A DNA stretch of 64,000 nucleotides from Spirochaetaceae bacterium UBA5556 (GCA_002425765.1 DIMW01000006.1:62001-126000); one strand, 5' to 3'; positions 8,169 to 17,026 are shown, counted from the stretch's first letter. Notes: a model not told the origin generated them from the letters alone. Program-made: numbers and translations.

Positions 8169-8731
8169 CGCCGGGCCCCGGATGAGCCCCTCTCGCGCCT
8201 TGCCCTGGTTCCTTCTATCGATTCGCGCTGCCACTCTCTCAGCGATACGCGCTCGAAATCGATGATGAGGCTGAGATCGCGCATGAAGCTGCGGCCGGCG
8301 TCACTTGAAGGGGCCTCGGCTGGGGCGCCTGCGGGGCCGGGCGCGCCGGTATTGGTCGCAGCGACAGCTGTGGGGGCGCCTCCAAGGGCCCCCGCGGTGG
8401 CCGCGGCGCCGCCATGCGCCACGACATCAGCCGCCCCCACGCAGAGGCCTTCCCTGAGGCTCCGCAGTGCGGCGCCCCGCTTTACAATCTCTTCCAATAT
8501 GTAGAACAGCTCAGTAGTCGTCCGCGCGAGCCTGTCGAGCGAAGCCACAAGAAGCGTATCGCCGGAGCCCAGGCCATCGAGGGCGCGCCTCAGCTCCGGC
8601 CTGTCAGCTTCTCTCGAGAGAATCTTTTCCTCGAACAGCGTTTCGGCCCCGGCCGCCTTCAAAACCTCGACCTGGGACTCGATACCGGCTTCGACGGGCG
8701 AAGGGCGGACATAGCCTTTTCTCTCTGCCAT
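8156..8731 (-). CDS. Serine-recombinase (resolvase) catalytic-domain-like protein with Ala/Gly/Pro-rich insert
   Basis: From the ATG at 8731 the 191-residue product begins MAERKGYVRPS. This resembles the resolvase start YxRVS, with Ser11 where the nucleophile should be. It continues ESQVEVLKAAGAETLFEEKI, DRPELRRALDGLGSGDTLLV and SLDRLARTTTELFYILEE, which are the conserved core motifs including the DRLAR arginine. A low-complexity Ala/Gly/Pro/Thr stretch (about residues 103-147) separates the core from the long-helix region. The protein stops before any helix-turn-helix domain. The frame could start further upstream, but that part overlaps the divergent SDR and has no family similarity. Activity is doubtful; it may be a decayed or repurposed recombinase. 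Confidence 0.6.
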   Translation of the reverse strand: MAERKGYVRPSPVEAGIESQVEVLKAAGAETLFEEKILSREADRPELRRALDGLGSGDTLLVASLDRLARTTTELFYILEEIVKRGAALRSLREGLCVGAADVVAHGGAAATAGALGGAPTAVAATNTGAPGPAGAPAEAPSSDAGRSFMRDLSLIIDFERVSLREWQRESIEGTRARRERGSSGARRRPQ

Positions 8732-8810
8732 CCTTTTCCACGCTCCTCTGCCAATACTATACCTGCCTTGCCTTGACCGCGCCACCGCGCCGTCATATTC
8801 TGTCATCACC

Positions 8811-9635
8811 ATGCAGCAGACACTCGCAGACAGCGTGGTGTGGATCACGGGTGCCTCTTCGGGCATCGGAAGGGCGCTTGCGGTCGAGGCGGCCCGGCGC
8901 GGCGCCACGCTCATACTCTCGGGGCGCAACGAGGGCGCCCTCCGCGGGACCGCTTCCCTCTGCGCTGAGCGCCGGAGCGGGGCGCCGCGCCGCCCCGCCG
9001 ACGCCATCCTCCCCTTCGACCTCGCGGACCTGAACGCCCGACTTCAGGCGGCGCAAAAAGCGCTCGGCATCTTCGGCCGCATCGACATTCTTGTGCTGAA
9101 CGCGGGCGTAAGCCAGCGGGCCAGGTTCACGGAGACTGCGCCCGAGGTCTTCGACCTCATCATGGAGACGAACTTCGGCTCGGCGGTCGATCTGACGCGC
9201 GCGGTGCTGCCGCAGATGCGCGAGCGCGACTCAGGCATGATCGTCTGTGTCTCGAGCGTCGCGGGGCTCATGGGCGCGCCGTGGCGGACCGCGTATTCGG
9301 CGTCGAAGCACGCGCAGGCGGGCTTTTTCTCTTCGCTCAGGGCCGAGTTCTTCGGCAGCGGCATCCAGATATCGATGGTGTACCCGGGCTTCGTGCGCAC
9401 CGCCATCTCGGAAAACGCGCTCTCTGGAGACGGCGCGCGCCACGGCGAACTCGATCCGCTTCAGAAATCCGGCCAGGACCCGGCGGAGACCGCACGCATC
9501 GTGTGGGACAGACTCGAGGCAGGCGCGCTCGACATCGAGGTCGCCTTCGATTTCAAGGCTCGGCTTGGCGTATTTCTTTCGCGGCATTTTCCCAAGCTCT
9601 TCGTGCGCTCGATTTCGAAACACGGAGGCTTGTAG
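8811..9635 (+). CDS. Short-chain dehydrogenase (DHRS7-like, 274 aa)
   Basis: The start MQQTLADSVVWITGASSGIG contains the SDR cofactor motif. LNAGVSQ, CVSSVAGLMG with the catalytic Ser, and YSASKHA with YxxxK follow. The MVYPGFVRTAIS motif and the tail with FLSRHFPKLF resemble DHRS7/DltE-type SDRs, which often act on lipids or ketones. Residues about 45-60 (SLCAERRSGAPRRPA) are an unusually Arg/Ala-rich loop. It is GC-rich, like everything to the right. It is transcribed away from the resolvase-like gene and is followed after 52 bases by a DUF819 gene, perhaps co-transcribed. Substrate unknown. Confidence 0.85.
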   Translation: MQQTLADSVVWITGASSGIGRALAVEAARRGATLILSGRNEGALRGTASLCAERRSGAPRRPADAILPFDLADLNARLQAAQKALGIFGRIDILVLNAGVSQRARFTETAPEVFDLIMETNFGSAVDLTRAVLPQMRERDSGMIVCVSSVAGLMGAPWRTAYSASKHAQAGFFSSLRAEFFGSGIQISMVYPGFVRTAISENALSGDGARHGELDPLQKSGQDPAETARIVWDRLEAGALDIEVAFDFKARLGVFLSRHFPKLFVRSISKHGGL

Positions 9636-9687
9636 GGACGAGCTCGACGAAGGCATCCCTTACCCCGGCGGCAAAAAGGACTCTCAT

Positions 9688-10836
9688 ATGGCTGATGTGT
9701 TTTTGATTCTATTTGTCGTGCTTTTCCCTATTGTGCTTCTGTACCTCAAGGAGCGCGTCGCCTTCATGGCTACGTGGAGCACCCTGATTGTATGCTACAT
9801 CGCGGGGCTTCTGCTCGGGAATATAGGCATTCTGCCGCAGTCGGCCACGGGGCTGCTCGATACGGTCTCCAGCGTCGCGGTGGCCATCTCCATTCCGCTC
9901 CTACTCTTCTCCGTCGATGTCAAAAAATGGAAGGAGCTCTCGGGCGGCGCGATTCTGGCGTTTCTCCTGGCGGCGATTTCAGTCAGCCTGGTCGCGGGCA
10001 TAGCCTACGCGTTCTTCAGGGAGAAAAATGCCGAATCGTACAAGGTCGCGGGCATGCTGGTCGGGCTCTATACAGGCGGCACACCCAATCTCGCCGCGAT
10101 AAAAACGGCGCTCAATGTCGACAAGAACGTATATCTCGCGGTGCACACCTCCGATATCGTGCTCTCCGCGGTCTACCTGCTCGCGGTGATGAGTGTCGCG
10201 AAACCGATACTCAAGCGTTTCCTGCCGCTGAAAGATTGGGATACCGATGTCGCATCGCCGACAAGCCTGAATTTTACGACACGGTTTTCGGATTACTTCA
10301 GAAAAGGACTCTGGAAAAAGATTCTCATGGGGTTTGGATTGGCGGCGCTCATCGTGGGGATATCGCTCGGGCTCTCAATGCTCGTGCCCGCTGATTTCCA
10401 GACGATGGTGACCATTCTGCTCATCACGAGTCTCGCGCTCGCGGCGTCCTTTGTGCCGTCGATCCGGGCCCTTCCCATGACCTTTGCGACGGGCGAATAT
10501 TTTCTCTATGTATTCGCGGTGGCGGTCGGGGCGATGGGCAACATCGCGCAGATATTCAACAGCGCGGGCACCTACTTCATCTATGTGGCGATAGTGCTTT
10601 TCGGCTCCTTCATCCTGCATGCCCTGCTCTGCCGAATCTTCAAGATCGATGTCGATACAATGCTCATCGTGTCGGTCTCGGCGATCTGCTCGCCGCCGTT
10701 CGTGGGAGTCGCCGCCGTCTCGCTGAAAGCCCGAAAGCTGATTCTGCCCGGCATTACGACGGGCATCATAGGCTACGCGGTAGGAAACTATCTGGGGATA
10801 GCCCTCGCGCAGATATTAAGGGCGCTCGGCGGCTAG
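9688..10836 (+). CDS. DUF819 family integral membrane protein (382 aa)
   Basis: About ten to eleven hydrophobic segments and the motifs LYTGGTPNLAAIKTAL and CSPPFVGVAAVSL mark this as a DUF819 (YjcL-type) membrane protein. Related sequences are found in many bacteria, and a transport role is suspected but unproven. The ATG at 9688 has AAAGGA ahead. An upstream extension of the frame into the SDR gene is ignored because it is only the antisense-like reading of GC-rich coding sequence. The 3' end overlaps the convergent aminotransferase gene by 21 bases. Confidence 0.85.
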   Translation: MADVFLILFVVLFPIVLLYLKERVAFMATWSTLIVCYIAGLLLGNIGILPQSATGLLDTVSSVAVAISIPLLLFSVDVKKWKELSGGAILAFLLAAISVSLVAGIAYAFFREKNAESYKVAGMLVGLYTGGTPNLAAIKTALNVDKNVYLAVHTSDIVLSAVYLLAVMSVAKPILKRFLPLKDWDTDVASPTSLNFTTRFSDYFRKGLWKKILMGFGLAALIVGISLGLSMLVPADFQTMVTILLITSLALAASFVPSIRALPMTFATGEYFLYVFAVAVGAMGNIAQIFNSAGTYFIYVAIVLFGSFILHALLCRIFKIDVDTMLIVSVSAICSPPFVGVAAVSLKARKLILPGITTGIIGYAVGNYLGIALAQILRALGG

Positions 10837-12135
10837 GGACGAGGACGAACCCAGCTCCCTGAACGCGCCCTGGGCAGCCTCCAGAGTCCGGGCTATATCT
10901 TCTTCCGTGTGCGCGAGCGATATGAACCAGTTGTGGTGGGGATGCATGAACACTCCCCGGTCGGCCATCGCCGCGCAGAACCGCTGATTCAAATAGAGAT
11001 CCGAGTCTTCATCGAAGGTGAGATAGGGGATCGCGAGAGGCCCCGAAACGCGCGCGCGGAAGCCCGCCTCTTTCCCCAGCGACTCGAGTCCCTCTTTCAG
11101 CGTCCGCCCAAGTTCGGCAAGCCGCGCCGTGCCTCCCAAGCGCTCCATCTCGCCGAGCGTCGCCAGCGCGGCGATCATCGGCACCGCGCTCATCCAGTAG
11201 GTCCCCGTGATGAAGAAGCTCGAGGCTGTCTTCCTGAGCCCGTCCGTCCCGAGCAGCACGGAGATCGGATAGCCGTTGGCGAGCGCCTTCCCCATCGTGA
11301 CCATGTCGGGATGGATGCCAAAGAATCTGTGGCTGCCGCGCATGTCGAGTCTGAAATTGGCCCTGATGTCGTCCACGATGAGATACGCGCCTTCGGCGCG
11401 GCACAGCCGCTCTGCGGCCGCCGTGAATTCCGGCGTCGGCAGTTGCTGGGGCCTGTAGGTGGGATGGTGGTAGGGAGTGAGGATGACGCAGGCGACATGC
11501 CCCTTATTCGCCGCGAAAAGCGCCTCAAGCGCCTGAACGTCGTTGTAGGGGAAAAAGCGGACATCGCGCTGTTCCGCCTGCATGAACACGGGGAACACGT
11601 TGGTCGAGCACCAGTTCGCCGCGCCGTGGTATGCCCCTTCCGCCGCGACGATCACCTGTTTTCCGGTATCGGCCCGGGCTATCGAGGTGGCGAGCGTGGT
11701 CGCGTCGGTGCCGTTTTTGACAAACACCGCCCAATCCATGTCCTCGACGAGGCCCACGAGGCGCTCGGCGAGTTCGACCATGGCGGGATGCGGCTGGTTG
11801 AGCAGATCCCCTCTGCGCGCCTGTTCGAGGGCCTGGCCGTCGACCGCGGGATTGCCGTAGCCCACGATCTGGCTGCCGTACCCGCAGAGATAGTCGATGA
11901 ATTCATTGCCGTCGGCGTCGTATATCCTGCTCCCCTGGGCGCGCGAAAGATAGTAGGGAAAATGACCCGGCACAAGGAAACCGGGGCTTTTGGATCCGTA
12001 GATACCGCCTGGAATCACTTTGGCGGCACGCTCGAAATACGCCATCGAGACCGCGAAGCGTGGGGACGGGGAGCCGTCGATTCTCTTTCCGGACATGCCC
12101 GCCGCGGTCGATTTTTCATCAGCCATCTCGCTCAT
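10816..12135 (-). CDS. Class III aminotransferase, glutamate-1-semialdehyde 2,1-aminomutase-like (439 aa)
   Basis: PLP fold-type I enzyme. It has IPGGIYGSKSPGFLVPGHFP at the N-terminus, the DGNEFIDYLCGYGSQIVGYG substrate/cofactor region, VKNGTDATTLATSIARADTG, DDIRANFR with the PLP-ring Asp, and TMGKALANGYPISVLLG with the PLP-binding Lys. These are hallmarks of HemL-like enzymes, but many such paralogs are aminotransferases of other pathways. The canonical HemL role (delta-aminolevulinate from glutamate) is not supported by any heme gene nearby. The ATG overlaps the stop of the upstream gene as ATGA, so the two are translationally coupled. Confidence 0.83.
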   Translation of the reverse strand: MSEMADEKSTAAGMSGKRIDGSPSPRFAVSMAYFERAAKVIPGGIYGSKSPGFLVPGHFPYYLSRAQGSRIYDADGNEFIDYLCGYGSQIVGYGNPAVDGQALEQARRGDLLNQPHPAMVELAERLVGLVEDMDWAVFVKNGTDATTLATSIARADTGKQVIVAAEGAYHGAANWCSTNVFPVFMQAEQRDVRFFPYNDVQALEALFAANKGHVACVILTPYHHPTYRPQQLPTPEFTAAAERLCRAEGAYLIVDDIRANFRLDMRGSHRFFGIHPDMVTMGKALANGYPISVLLGTDGLRKTASSFFITGTYWMSAVPMIAALATLGEMERLGGTARLAELGRTLKEGLESLGKEAGFRARVSGPLAIPYLTFDEDSDLYLNQRFCAAMADRGVFMHPHHNWFISLAHTEEDIARTLEAAQGAFRELGSSSSLAAERP

Positions 12136-12908
12136 ACCTCAACTCCAAGATACCACGAAAGACGGTCCAGCACCGCGAACAGCCCTTGGACCAGCGGCAG
12201 AAGCCCCTCTACGCGCACCTCACCCGAGCCGAGCGCCACGACCGCCTGCCTCTTTCCGGAGAGAACGTCGATCGCGCTCCGATACCCCGCGAACGACAGC
12301 AACGCGTCCAGGTGCGGAGAACCGGACGCGGCGGCGGACGGCGCATCTCTCTGGACATGAATTGTCCGGCCCTTTTTGGTGACCTGGTACGCGATTCCAC
12401 CCGCGCGGATCCCGACCACGCCGTCAGGGATGATCTGCATCCGGCGTTCCAGGTACGATTCGCCGGCGATGGCTTCCAGTCCGTACAGAGTCGCGGCGAG
12501 CAAGAGCCCCGCCCGCGTTTCCTCCGATGTGTCGGGGGAGCGCAGAAGCTCCGCAGCGCGGCCCAAAGCCTTTCTGAAAAAAGTCAGCGCCACGAATGCG
12601 CCAGACCCCAGAGGCAGCGGGATCGCGGTGCCTTTCGCCCCGGAGAGGACGCGGACCGCGGCCTCCGTGTTCGGGAAAAAGAGCAGCAGCGACGGCCGCC
12701 GCGACGATGTCCGCGGCACCTGCAGGCGCAACGGAGCGTCGGACCCGCGAATGCCGAGCTTCATCGCAATACCGTTCGGCGGGCACCTCTTCTGCAGTTC
12801 CGCGTCGGCGGCGCAGGCTTCCTCGGCCAGACGCAGGGCCAGCGAGGCCTTGAGCCTCGCCAGTACACTTCTCTCTTCCGGACCAAGGTGCGCGAAATTA
12901 GTTTTCAT
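12132..12908 (-). CDS. SCP2-like (sterol-carrier-protein-type) domain protein coupled to aminomutase
   Basis: The ATG at 12908 is preceded by AGGT. A longer frame exists but its N-terminus has no features. The last 100 residues run IPDGVVGIRAGGIAYQVTKK and then PHLDALLSFAGYRSAIDVLS and EVRVEGLLPLVQGLFAVLDR. This resembles an SCP2 fold: a strand pair, a helix, and the G-E-V-R-V-x-G-L-x-P strand/helix with the closing amphipathic helix. The first 150 residues are helical and unassigned. No membrane segment or signal is seen, so it is cytoplasmic. The stop overlaps the aminomutase start (ATGA), hinting that it binds a substrate or lipid-like ligand for that enzyme. The fold assignment is moderate and the function unknown. 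Confidence 0.5.
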   Translation of the reverse strand: MKTNFAHLGPEERSVLARLKASLALRLAEEACAADAELQKRCPPNGIAMKLGIRGSDAPLRLQVPRTSSRRPSLLLFFPNTEAAVRVLSGAKGTAIPLPLGSGAFVALTFFRKALGRAAELLRSPDTSEETRAGLLLAATLYGLEAIAGESYLERRMQIIPDGVVGIRAGGIAYQVTKKGRTIHVQRDAPSAAASGSPHLDALLSFAGYRSAIDVLSGKRQAVVALGSGEVRVEGLLPLVQGLFAVLDRLSWYLGVEV

Positions 12909-13025
12909 CGTGTATACCTGCGGCCCAGCATAGTGTGCGACGGCGCTCCGCGCAAGGCGGCTCGCGCCCCCCTCAGGGGAAGACAAGGAAGCTCGGGTTC
13001 GAGAATGGGCGTACAACTGTTTGCG

Positions 13026-14012
13026 CTAGGGCAAAATTTCATAGACGGCCAAGGCTTCCGCGCGCGTCGTGTCGCCCGACACCACCGAGAGACCGCGAGT
13101 AATCGCCGCGGCGGCCGTCCCCTGCAGATCGGAAAAATCGGCTTCCATGGAGGCGAATGGCCTGGTCGAAGCGACGGCCTTTATATATTCGGTGCCGTAC
13201 GGCCGCCCCAGCACATACTGAAACTTGTCGACGGGGCCGGGGAATTTCAGCGCCTCGCCGGCCTTGATCCTGCCGGAGCCCCCGAACCGGTTCGGCCAGA
13301 TGAGCTGGGCGATTCCATTCACATCGACATGGTAAATTTTCAAGTATGCATCTTTGTTTGAGGTGATATACAGCGTGAGCTTCTCTCCATCCCGGTACAC
13401 CGCCCCGACGCCGCGATCCGCCGAAAGGCTGAGCACAAAGTCGGAAACCGCAGTCTGGCCTGCCGCCCCCGGAACAAGCTGGCTCAGCCCGGCCGCGGTC
13501 TGGACTGTCTTGAGCGAAGGCCGCACCGCGACGTCGGGCGGGACGGCCGACCGAGGCACCTCATACCTCTTCTCGGCGATAAGGGCGCCCGTCGCGAGGT
13601 CTGTCAGCGAGAGCGTCACCGCGACGCCGCCAGCGTCCTCCGCATATTTTCCGTAGAGGATCGAGTCCGCCCTGTCCTGGCCGAAGAATTCAGCGTACTG
13701 GGCGCGAATCGCCGGGTCCATCGCCGCCGCAACCTGCCTGTCAAAAAGCTTCATCCTGGCGGTCTGCGCAAGGGCGAGCCGTAACTCGTCCTCAAACCAT
13801 CGCGCGAACGGCGTCGGCAACTGCGTGTCCCCATAGGTGAAACTGCCCATACCCACCTGCACCGACGGCATGTAATGGTTGTCGAGCATATGGTCGAGCA
13901 ACGCGGGAAGATCGGCGAAGCTCGGATTCTCCCGCTGAGCGCCCGCGGAAATACTACATGCTGCCATGAAAGAGATAATTAATAAGCGTCGAAACATCCT
14001 GGATTCTTTCAT
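13026..14012 (-). CDS. DUF4384-domain exported protein, possible lipoprotein (328 aa)
   Basis: The ATG at 14012 has AGAGG 8 bases before it. The N-terminus MKESRMFRRLLIISFMAACS is a signal peptide. The Ala-Ala-Cys could be a relaxed lipobox (spirochaetal lipoboxes are permissive), or signal peptidase I could cut near AGA. The middle (about residues 60-190) resembles CsgG/FlgT-type periplasmic domains, with repeated FxDLATGA-like strands. Residues about 210-280 (YRDGEKLTLYITSNKDAYLK, IYHVDVNGIAQLIWPNRFGG) are a clear DUF4384 domain. Proteins of this type are cell-envelope associated, of unknown role. It stands alone on its strand after a 117-base gap to the coupled gene pair. Confidence 0.75.
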   Translation of the reverse strand: MKESRMFRRLLIISFMAACSISAGAQRENPSFADLPALLDHMLDNHYMPSVQVGMGSFTYGDTQLPTPFARWFEDELRLALAQTARMKLFDRQVAAAMDPAIRAQYAEFFGQDRADSILYGKYAEDAGGVAVTLSLTDLATGALIAEKRYEVPRSAVPPDVAVRPSLKTVQTAAGLSQLVPGAAGQTAVSDFVLSLSADRGVGAVYRDGEKLTLYITSNKDAYLKIYHVDVNGIAQLIWPNRFGGSGRIKAGEALKFPGPVDKFQYVLGRPYGTEYIKAVASTRPFASMEADFSDLQGTAAAAITRGLSVVSGDTTRAEALAVYEILP

Positions 14013-14125
14013 CGCAATTCCTCTAGTGGACGATTTTGGTATGATTATAATGCACTTTTGTAAATCCCAATAGAGAAAAATCACAATGAAAGAAAGTCAA
14101 CTCTTTTCAAGCCACAGAATAAAAA

Positions 14126-14159
14126 TGAGGGCATGAGGATACGTATCCTCATGCCCTCA
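14126..14159 (-). terminator. 34-bp perfect palindrome, intrinsic terminator of the GntR/reductase operon
   Basis: Two 17-base arms starting TGAGGGCATGAGGATAC are perfectly complementary. On the minus strand the hairpin is followed by TTTTT (14125-14121). It starts 15 bases past the stop of the reductase gene. Confidence 0.8.
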
Positions 14160-14174
14160 CAGCACATGGCGCAA

Positions 14175-16295
14175 TTAAAGATCGATTCCCGTAGGAAGAT
14201 TCGCGATCAGCTCAGAATTCGCGTTTACCTTGAGCCCCTCACCGAGCACGAATGCCCGGTCGGCGCCGTCGGTCACCGCGCCGCGGAGATTCCGCACCTT
14301 TTTCGCGTCTCCAATCACGGTGACGGCGAGACCGGCGCTCCGGTACTTCTCAAGCACCTCGACTTCTGGGACAGTCTTCGCGAGGACCACATTGTCCACT
14401 TTGATGGTCGCACGGTTGAATTTCGCATCGAGGAGGACAACTTCCCTGTTCGTTCCTATCTCCAGTACGGTCGAGCCGGTCAGGATCGTGACGGGATGCG
14501 CATAGGTCTTCCCGCTCAGCCCTTCTCCCTGTCCTCCCTTGCACCTCTTGTCAAAAACGTCCTTGTGGCAGGGCTCCATCCAGCTGCCGAACGCCTTATT
14601 CTCGGTGACGAGAATGACTTTCTTCCCGTCTGCCGCGAGTTTTTCAGAGGTGTCGGCCGCGCCGAAATTGTCGCCCCACACGAGTACGGTTTCGCCGAGC
14701 TCAGGAGGGGCCTTTTTCCCGTGTTCCGGCCAATATTCGCAACCCTTGTTGGTGCAGCGCAGCACATCCTCGAACGTGCAGACGTTCTTCCCATCGATGC
14801 CTCTGATGTCGGGGCGCTCAACCTTGGCTCCCGTCGCCACCAGGACAACATCGTAGCCCTTGAGGGCTTCGGGGCTCGGCACGGTATTGTACTTCACTTC
14901 GACGCCGAGTTTTGCGACCTGCTGCCGCTGCCAGTCCGCGTACCAGCGCATTTTGCTCTTGGAGTGAACGGTGCAGCAGTACAGGATCGCGCCGCCCAGC
15001 TCTTCTCCCTTCTCGAATATCGTCACGGAATGGCCTCTCAAGGTCGAGATTCGCGCTGCCTCGAGCCCAGCGGGGCCACCGCCCACAATCGCCACTTTCA
15101 TCTTCTTGGTGGCGGGCCCGAAATTGATGAAGCGCTCATCCCCTACGGCGGGATTTATGGCGCAGCGCATGTGCCGCTTGATCATGAGAGACTCCTGCCA
15201 GCAGCCGACGAGACAGGAAACGCATTTGCGGATCTCTTTCTTTTCGCCCGCCTGAGCCTTGTTTGCCCAGTAGGGGTCCGCGATGAGCTGTCTGGAAAGA
15301 CCAACCATGTCGGCCTTGCTGTCCGCGAGAATCTTCTCGCAGTAGTCGGGGTCGCGCAGAGTGTGACTTGTGATGACGGGGATGCTCACATGTTTCTTGA
15401 TCTCATCGGCGGTGTAGGTATTCCAACCTTGAGGATAGTACATCGGGTCCATCGTCGGGCCTGGCAGCTCAAAGATGCCGGCGGAGATGTCGAGCCACGC
15501 GACGCCGGCCTCTTCCATCACCTTGGCCACTTTGACGCTCTCATCCAAATGGCGCCCGCCTTCGATATACTCATCTCCCGAATAGCGAAGTCCTATGGGG
15601 AAATCCTTACCGCATTTCTGCTGAATTCTCGCGATAATCTCGAGCGTGAAGCGCATGCGGCTCTGGAAACTGCCCCCGAACCTGTCGTTTCTTTTATTCA
15701 CATAGGGACTCATGAACTGGGCAATCAGGTATCCATGCGCGCCGTGGAGTTCGACGCCATCAAACCCCGCCTGCTGCACTCTCCACGCCCCCTCGGCGAA
15801 CTTCTCGATCAGGTTATAGATCTCTTCGACCGTCATGGCGCGGATCGATTTTCCCTTGGCCATCGACTCGGCGTACACGACTTCGTGTCCCGCGGAACCA
15901 GGAATATCGACCACCATGTCCGTCGCCGAGATCATGTCGTGGCGCGGCCACGCGGACTGCCGTCCGGGATGCTGAATCTGCACCGCGCATTTCGCGCCGT
16001 GCCGGTGCATAGCCTCAGCGAGCTCGGCCAGTCCGGGAATCAATGGATCTTCATCCACCGCGATACAGGTCACGGTGGGGCGTCCCGTGGTTTTATCTGG
16101 CGTGGAAGCACCCACAATAATAAAGCCGGTCCCACCTTTCGCGATCTCTTCATGATAGGTGATCACTCTCTGGTTCACTGACCCGTCCGCGTTCGCCGAT
16201 GAAATATCGGTGGGAACGTGACAGATTCTGTTCGGAGCAACGAAATTCCCAATTTTGATCGGTGTGAACAAATTCGGATAATTGTTGGTGCTCAT
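14175..16295 (-). CDS. FMN/FAD/4Fe-4S reductase of the 2,4-dienoyl-CoA / 2-enoate reductase family (706 aa)
   Basis: Residues 1-345 form an old-yellow-enzyme TIM barrel with the catalytic-loop motif HGAHGYLIAQFMSPYVNKR at 184-202. Cys358, Cys361, Cys365 and Cys378 give the C-x2-C-x3-C-x12-C 4Fe-4S site. From residue 400 a FAD/NAD(P) Rossmann pair begins with VAIVGGGPAG (401-410). This is the layout of FadH, BaiCD/BaiH, trimethylamine dehydrogenase and enoate reductases, which reduce activated C=C bonds in anaerobes. The substrate is not predictable. The ATG overlaps the GntR stop as ATGA and its AAAGGAGG site lies inside the regulator gene. The operon ends in a strong terminator. Confidence 0.88.
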   Translation of the reverse strand: MSTNNYPNLFTPIKIGNFVAPNRICHVPTDISSANADGSVNQRVITYHEEIAKGGTGFIIVGASTPDKTTGRPTVTCIAVDEDPLIPGLAELAEAMHRHGAKCAVQIQHPGRQSAWPRHDMISATDMVVDIPGSAGHEVVYAESMAKGKSIRAMTVEEIYNLIEKFAEGAWRVQQAGFDGVELHGAHGYLIAQFMSPYVNKRNDRFGGSFQSRMRFTLEIIARIQQKCGKDFPIGLRYSGDEYIEGGRHLDESVKVAKVMEEAGVAWLDISAGIFELPGPTMDPMYYPQGWNTYTADEIKKHVSIPVITSHTLRDPDYCEKILADSKADMVGLSRQLIADPYWANKAQAGEKKEIRKCVSCLVGCWQESLMIKRHMRCAINPAVGDERFINFGPATKKMKVAIVGGGPAGLEAARISTLRGHSVTIFEKGEELGGAILYCCTVHSKSKMRWYADWQRQQVAKLGVEVKYNTVPSPEALKGYDVVLVATGAKVERPDIRGIDGKNVCTFEDVLRCTNKGCEYWPEHGKKAPPELGETVLVWGDNFGAADTSEKLAADGKKVILVTENKAFGSWMEPCHKDVFDKRCKGGQGEGLSGKTYAHPVTILTGSTVLEIGTNREVVLLDAKFNRATIKVDNVVLAKTVPEVEVLEKYRSAGLAVTVIGDAKKVRNLRGAVTDGADRAFVLGEGLKVNANSELIANLPTGIDL

Positions 16296-17014
16296 GCCTG
16301 TTTCCTCCTTTTCCTTATCACAAGAATATGCTTTTTCGCCTCGTCGGCATTTTCTGCCATCCTCTCTTTCAGATGAAGGACGAGATTGAGCGTATGGGCC
16401 TCCAGCATCGATTCGACTTTTTTTTCGTCCTTCTCGACGATCGCATCGATGACGTCCTTGTGCTCCCCTATCAGCTGCTCGGGATCCGATATTTTCAGGT
16501 AATCCATCAATGGCTTAGTCCGGATGTCGAACGCGAGTTCTTCCCACAATCTCAGCAGGATGGGGTTGTTCGCCGACTCCATGATAAGTCGATGAAATTG
16601 CTGGTTGGCGGCCTGAAAACTCACATGATCCAATTTGTCAAGCGCGTGCTGCATCTGAGGCACCTGTTTTTCCAGTTTCGGTATGATCTCCAAAAGTCTG
16701 TCAAGACCGGCAAGTTTCGCCGCCAGCGGCTCGAGCACGGACTTCACTTCCAGCGCGTCGATAGTCTCCTGCATGCTGACTTCCCTGACCTGGGCCCCCC
16801 GATGAATCACATATTCAAGAATGTGATTCGCGACCAATTCCCGGATGGCCTCTCTGACAGGGATGGAACTCACATGAAGTTCTTCACATATCTGAGCCTC
16901 GACGACCCTGTCTCCGGGAAGCAGTTCCCCCAGCGAAATTCTGGTAAGTATGTATTTCGAAACTTGTTCGCTGAGAGACATGCGACTCGCAGGCTGTGAT
17001 AATCCCTTGTTCAT
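16292..17014 (-). CDS. GntR-family regulator, FCD subfamily (240 aa)
   Basis: The N-terminal winged helix contains LSEQVSKYILTRISLGELLP, GDRVVEAQICEELHVSSIPV and REAIRELVANHILEYVIHRG, the canonical GntR pattern. Residues about 95-225 form an all-helical FCD ligand domain with the expected His/Asp-rich metal-site helices. FCD regulators usually sense sugar acids or organic acids. The gene has its own promoter, with a 17-bp palindrome laid across the spacer and -10 box. A near-copy sits at the start site of the ten-gene sugar operon at 28177. Self-repression and control of that operon are therefore likely. GAGGTGG precedes the ATG. Confidence 0.9.
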   Translation of the reverse strand: MNKGLSQPASRMSLSEQVSKYILTRISLGELLPGDRVVEAQICEELHVSSIPVREAIRELVANHILEYVIHRGAQVREVSMQETIDALEVKSVLEPLAAKLAGLDRLLEIIPKLEKQVPQMQHALDKLDHVSFQAANQQFHRLIMESANNPILLRLWEELAFDIRTKPLMDYLKISDPEQLIGEHKDVIDAIVEKDEKKVESMLEAHTLNLVLHLKERMAENADEAKKHILVIRKRRKQA

Positions 17015-17026
17015 ATTCCACCTCTA

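Noticed and set aside
10909..12360. Plus-strand frame of 483 codons, and a second of 433 codons at 12060-13361
   Set aside because: Arg/Pro/Gly-rich antisense readings of the aminomutase, SCP2-like and DUF4384 genes with no recognisable domain.
14133..16181. Long open frame (682 codons) on the plus strand
   Set aside because: It is antisense to the well-supported FMN/FAD reductase. In GC-rich coding DNA the opposite strand often stays open. No family motifs are seen.
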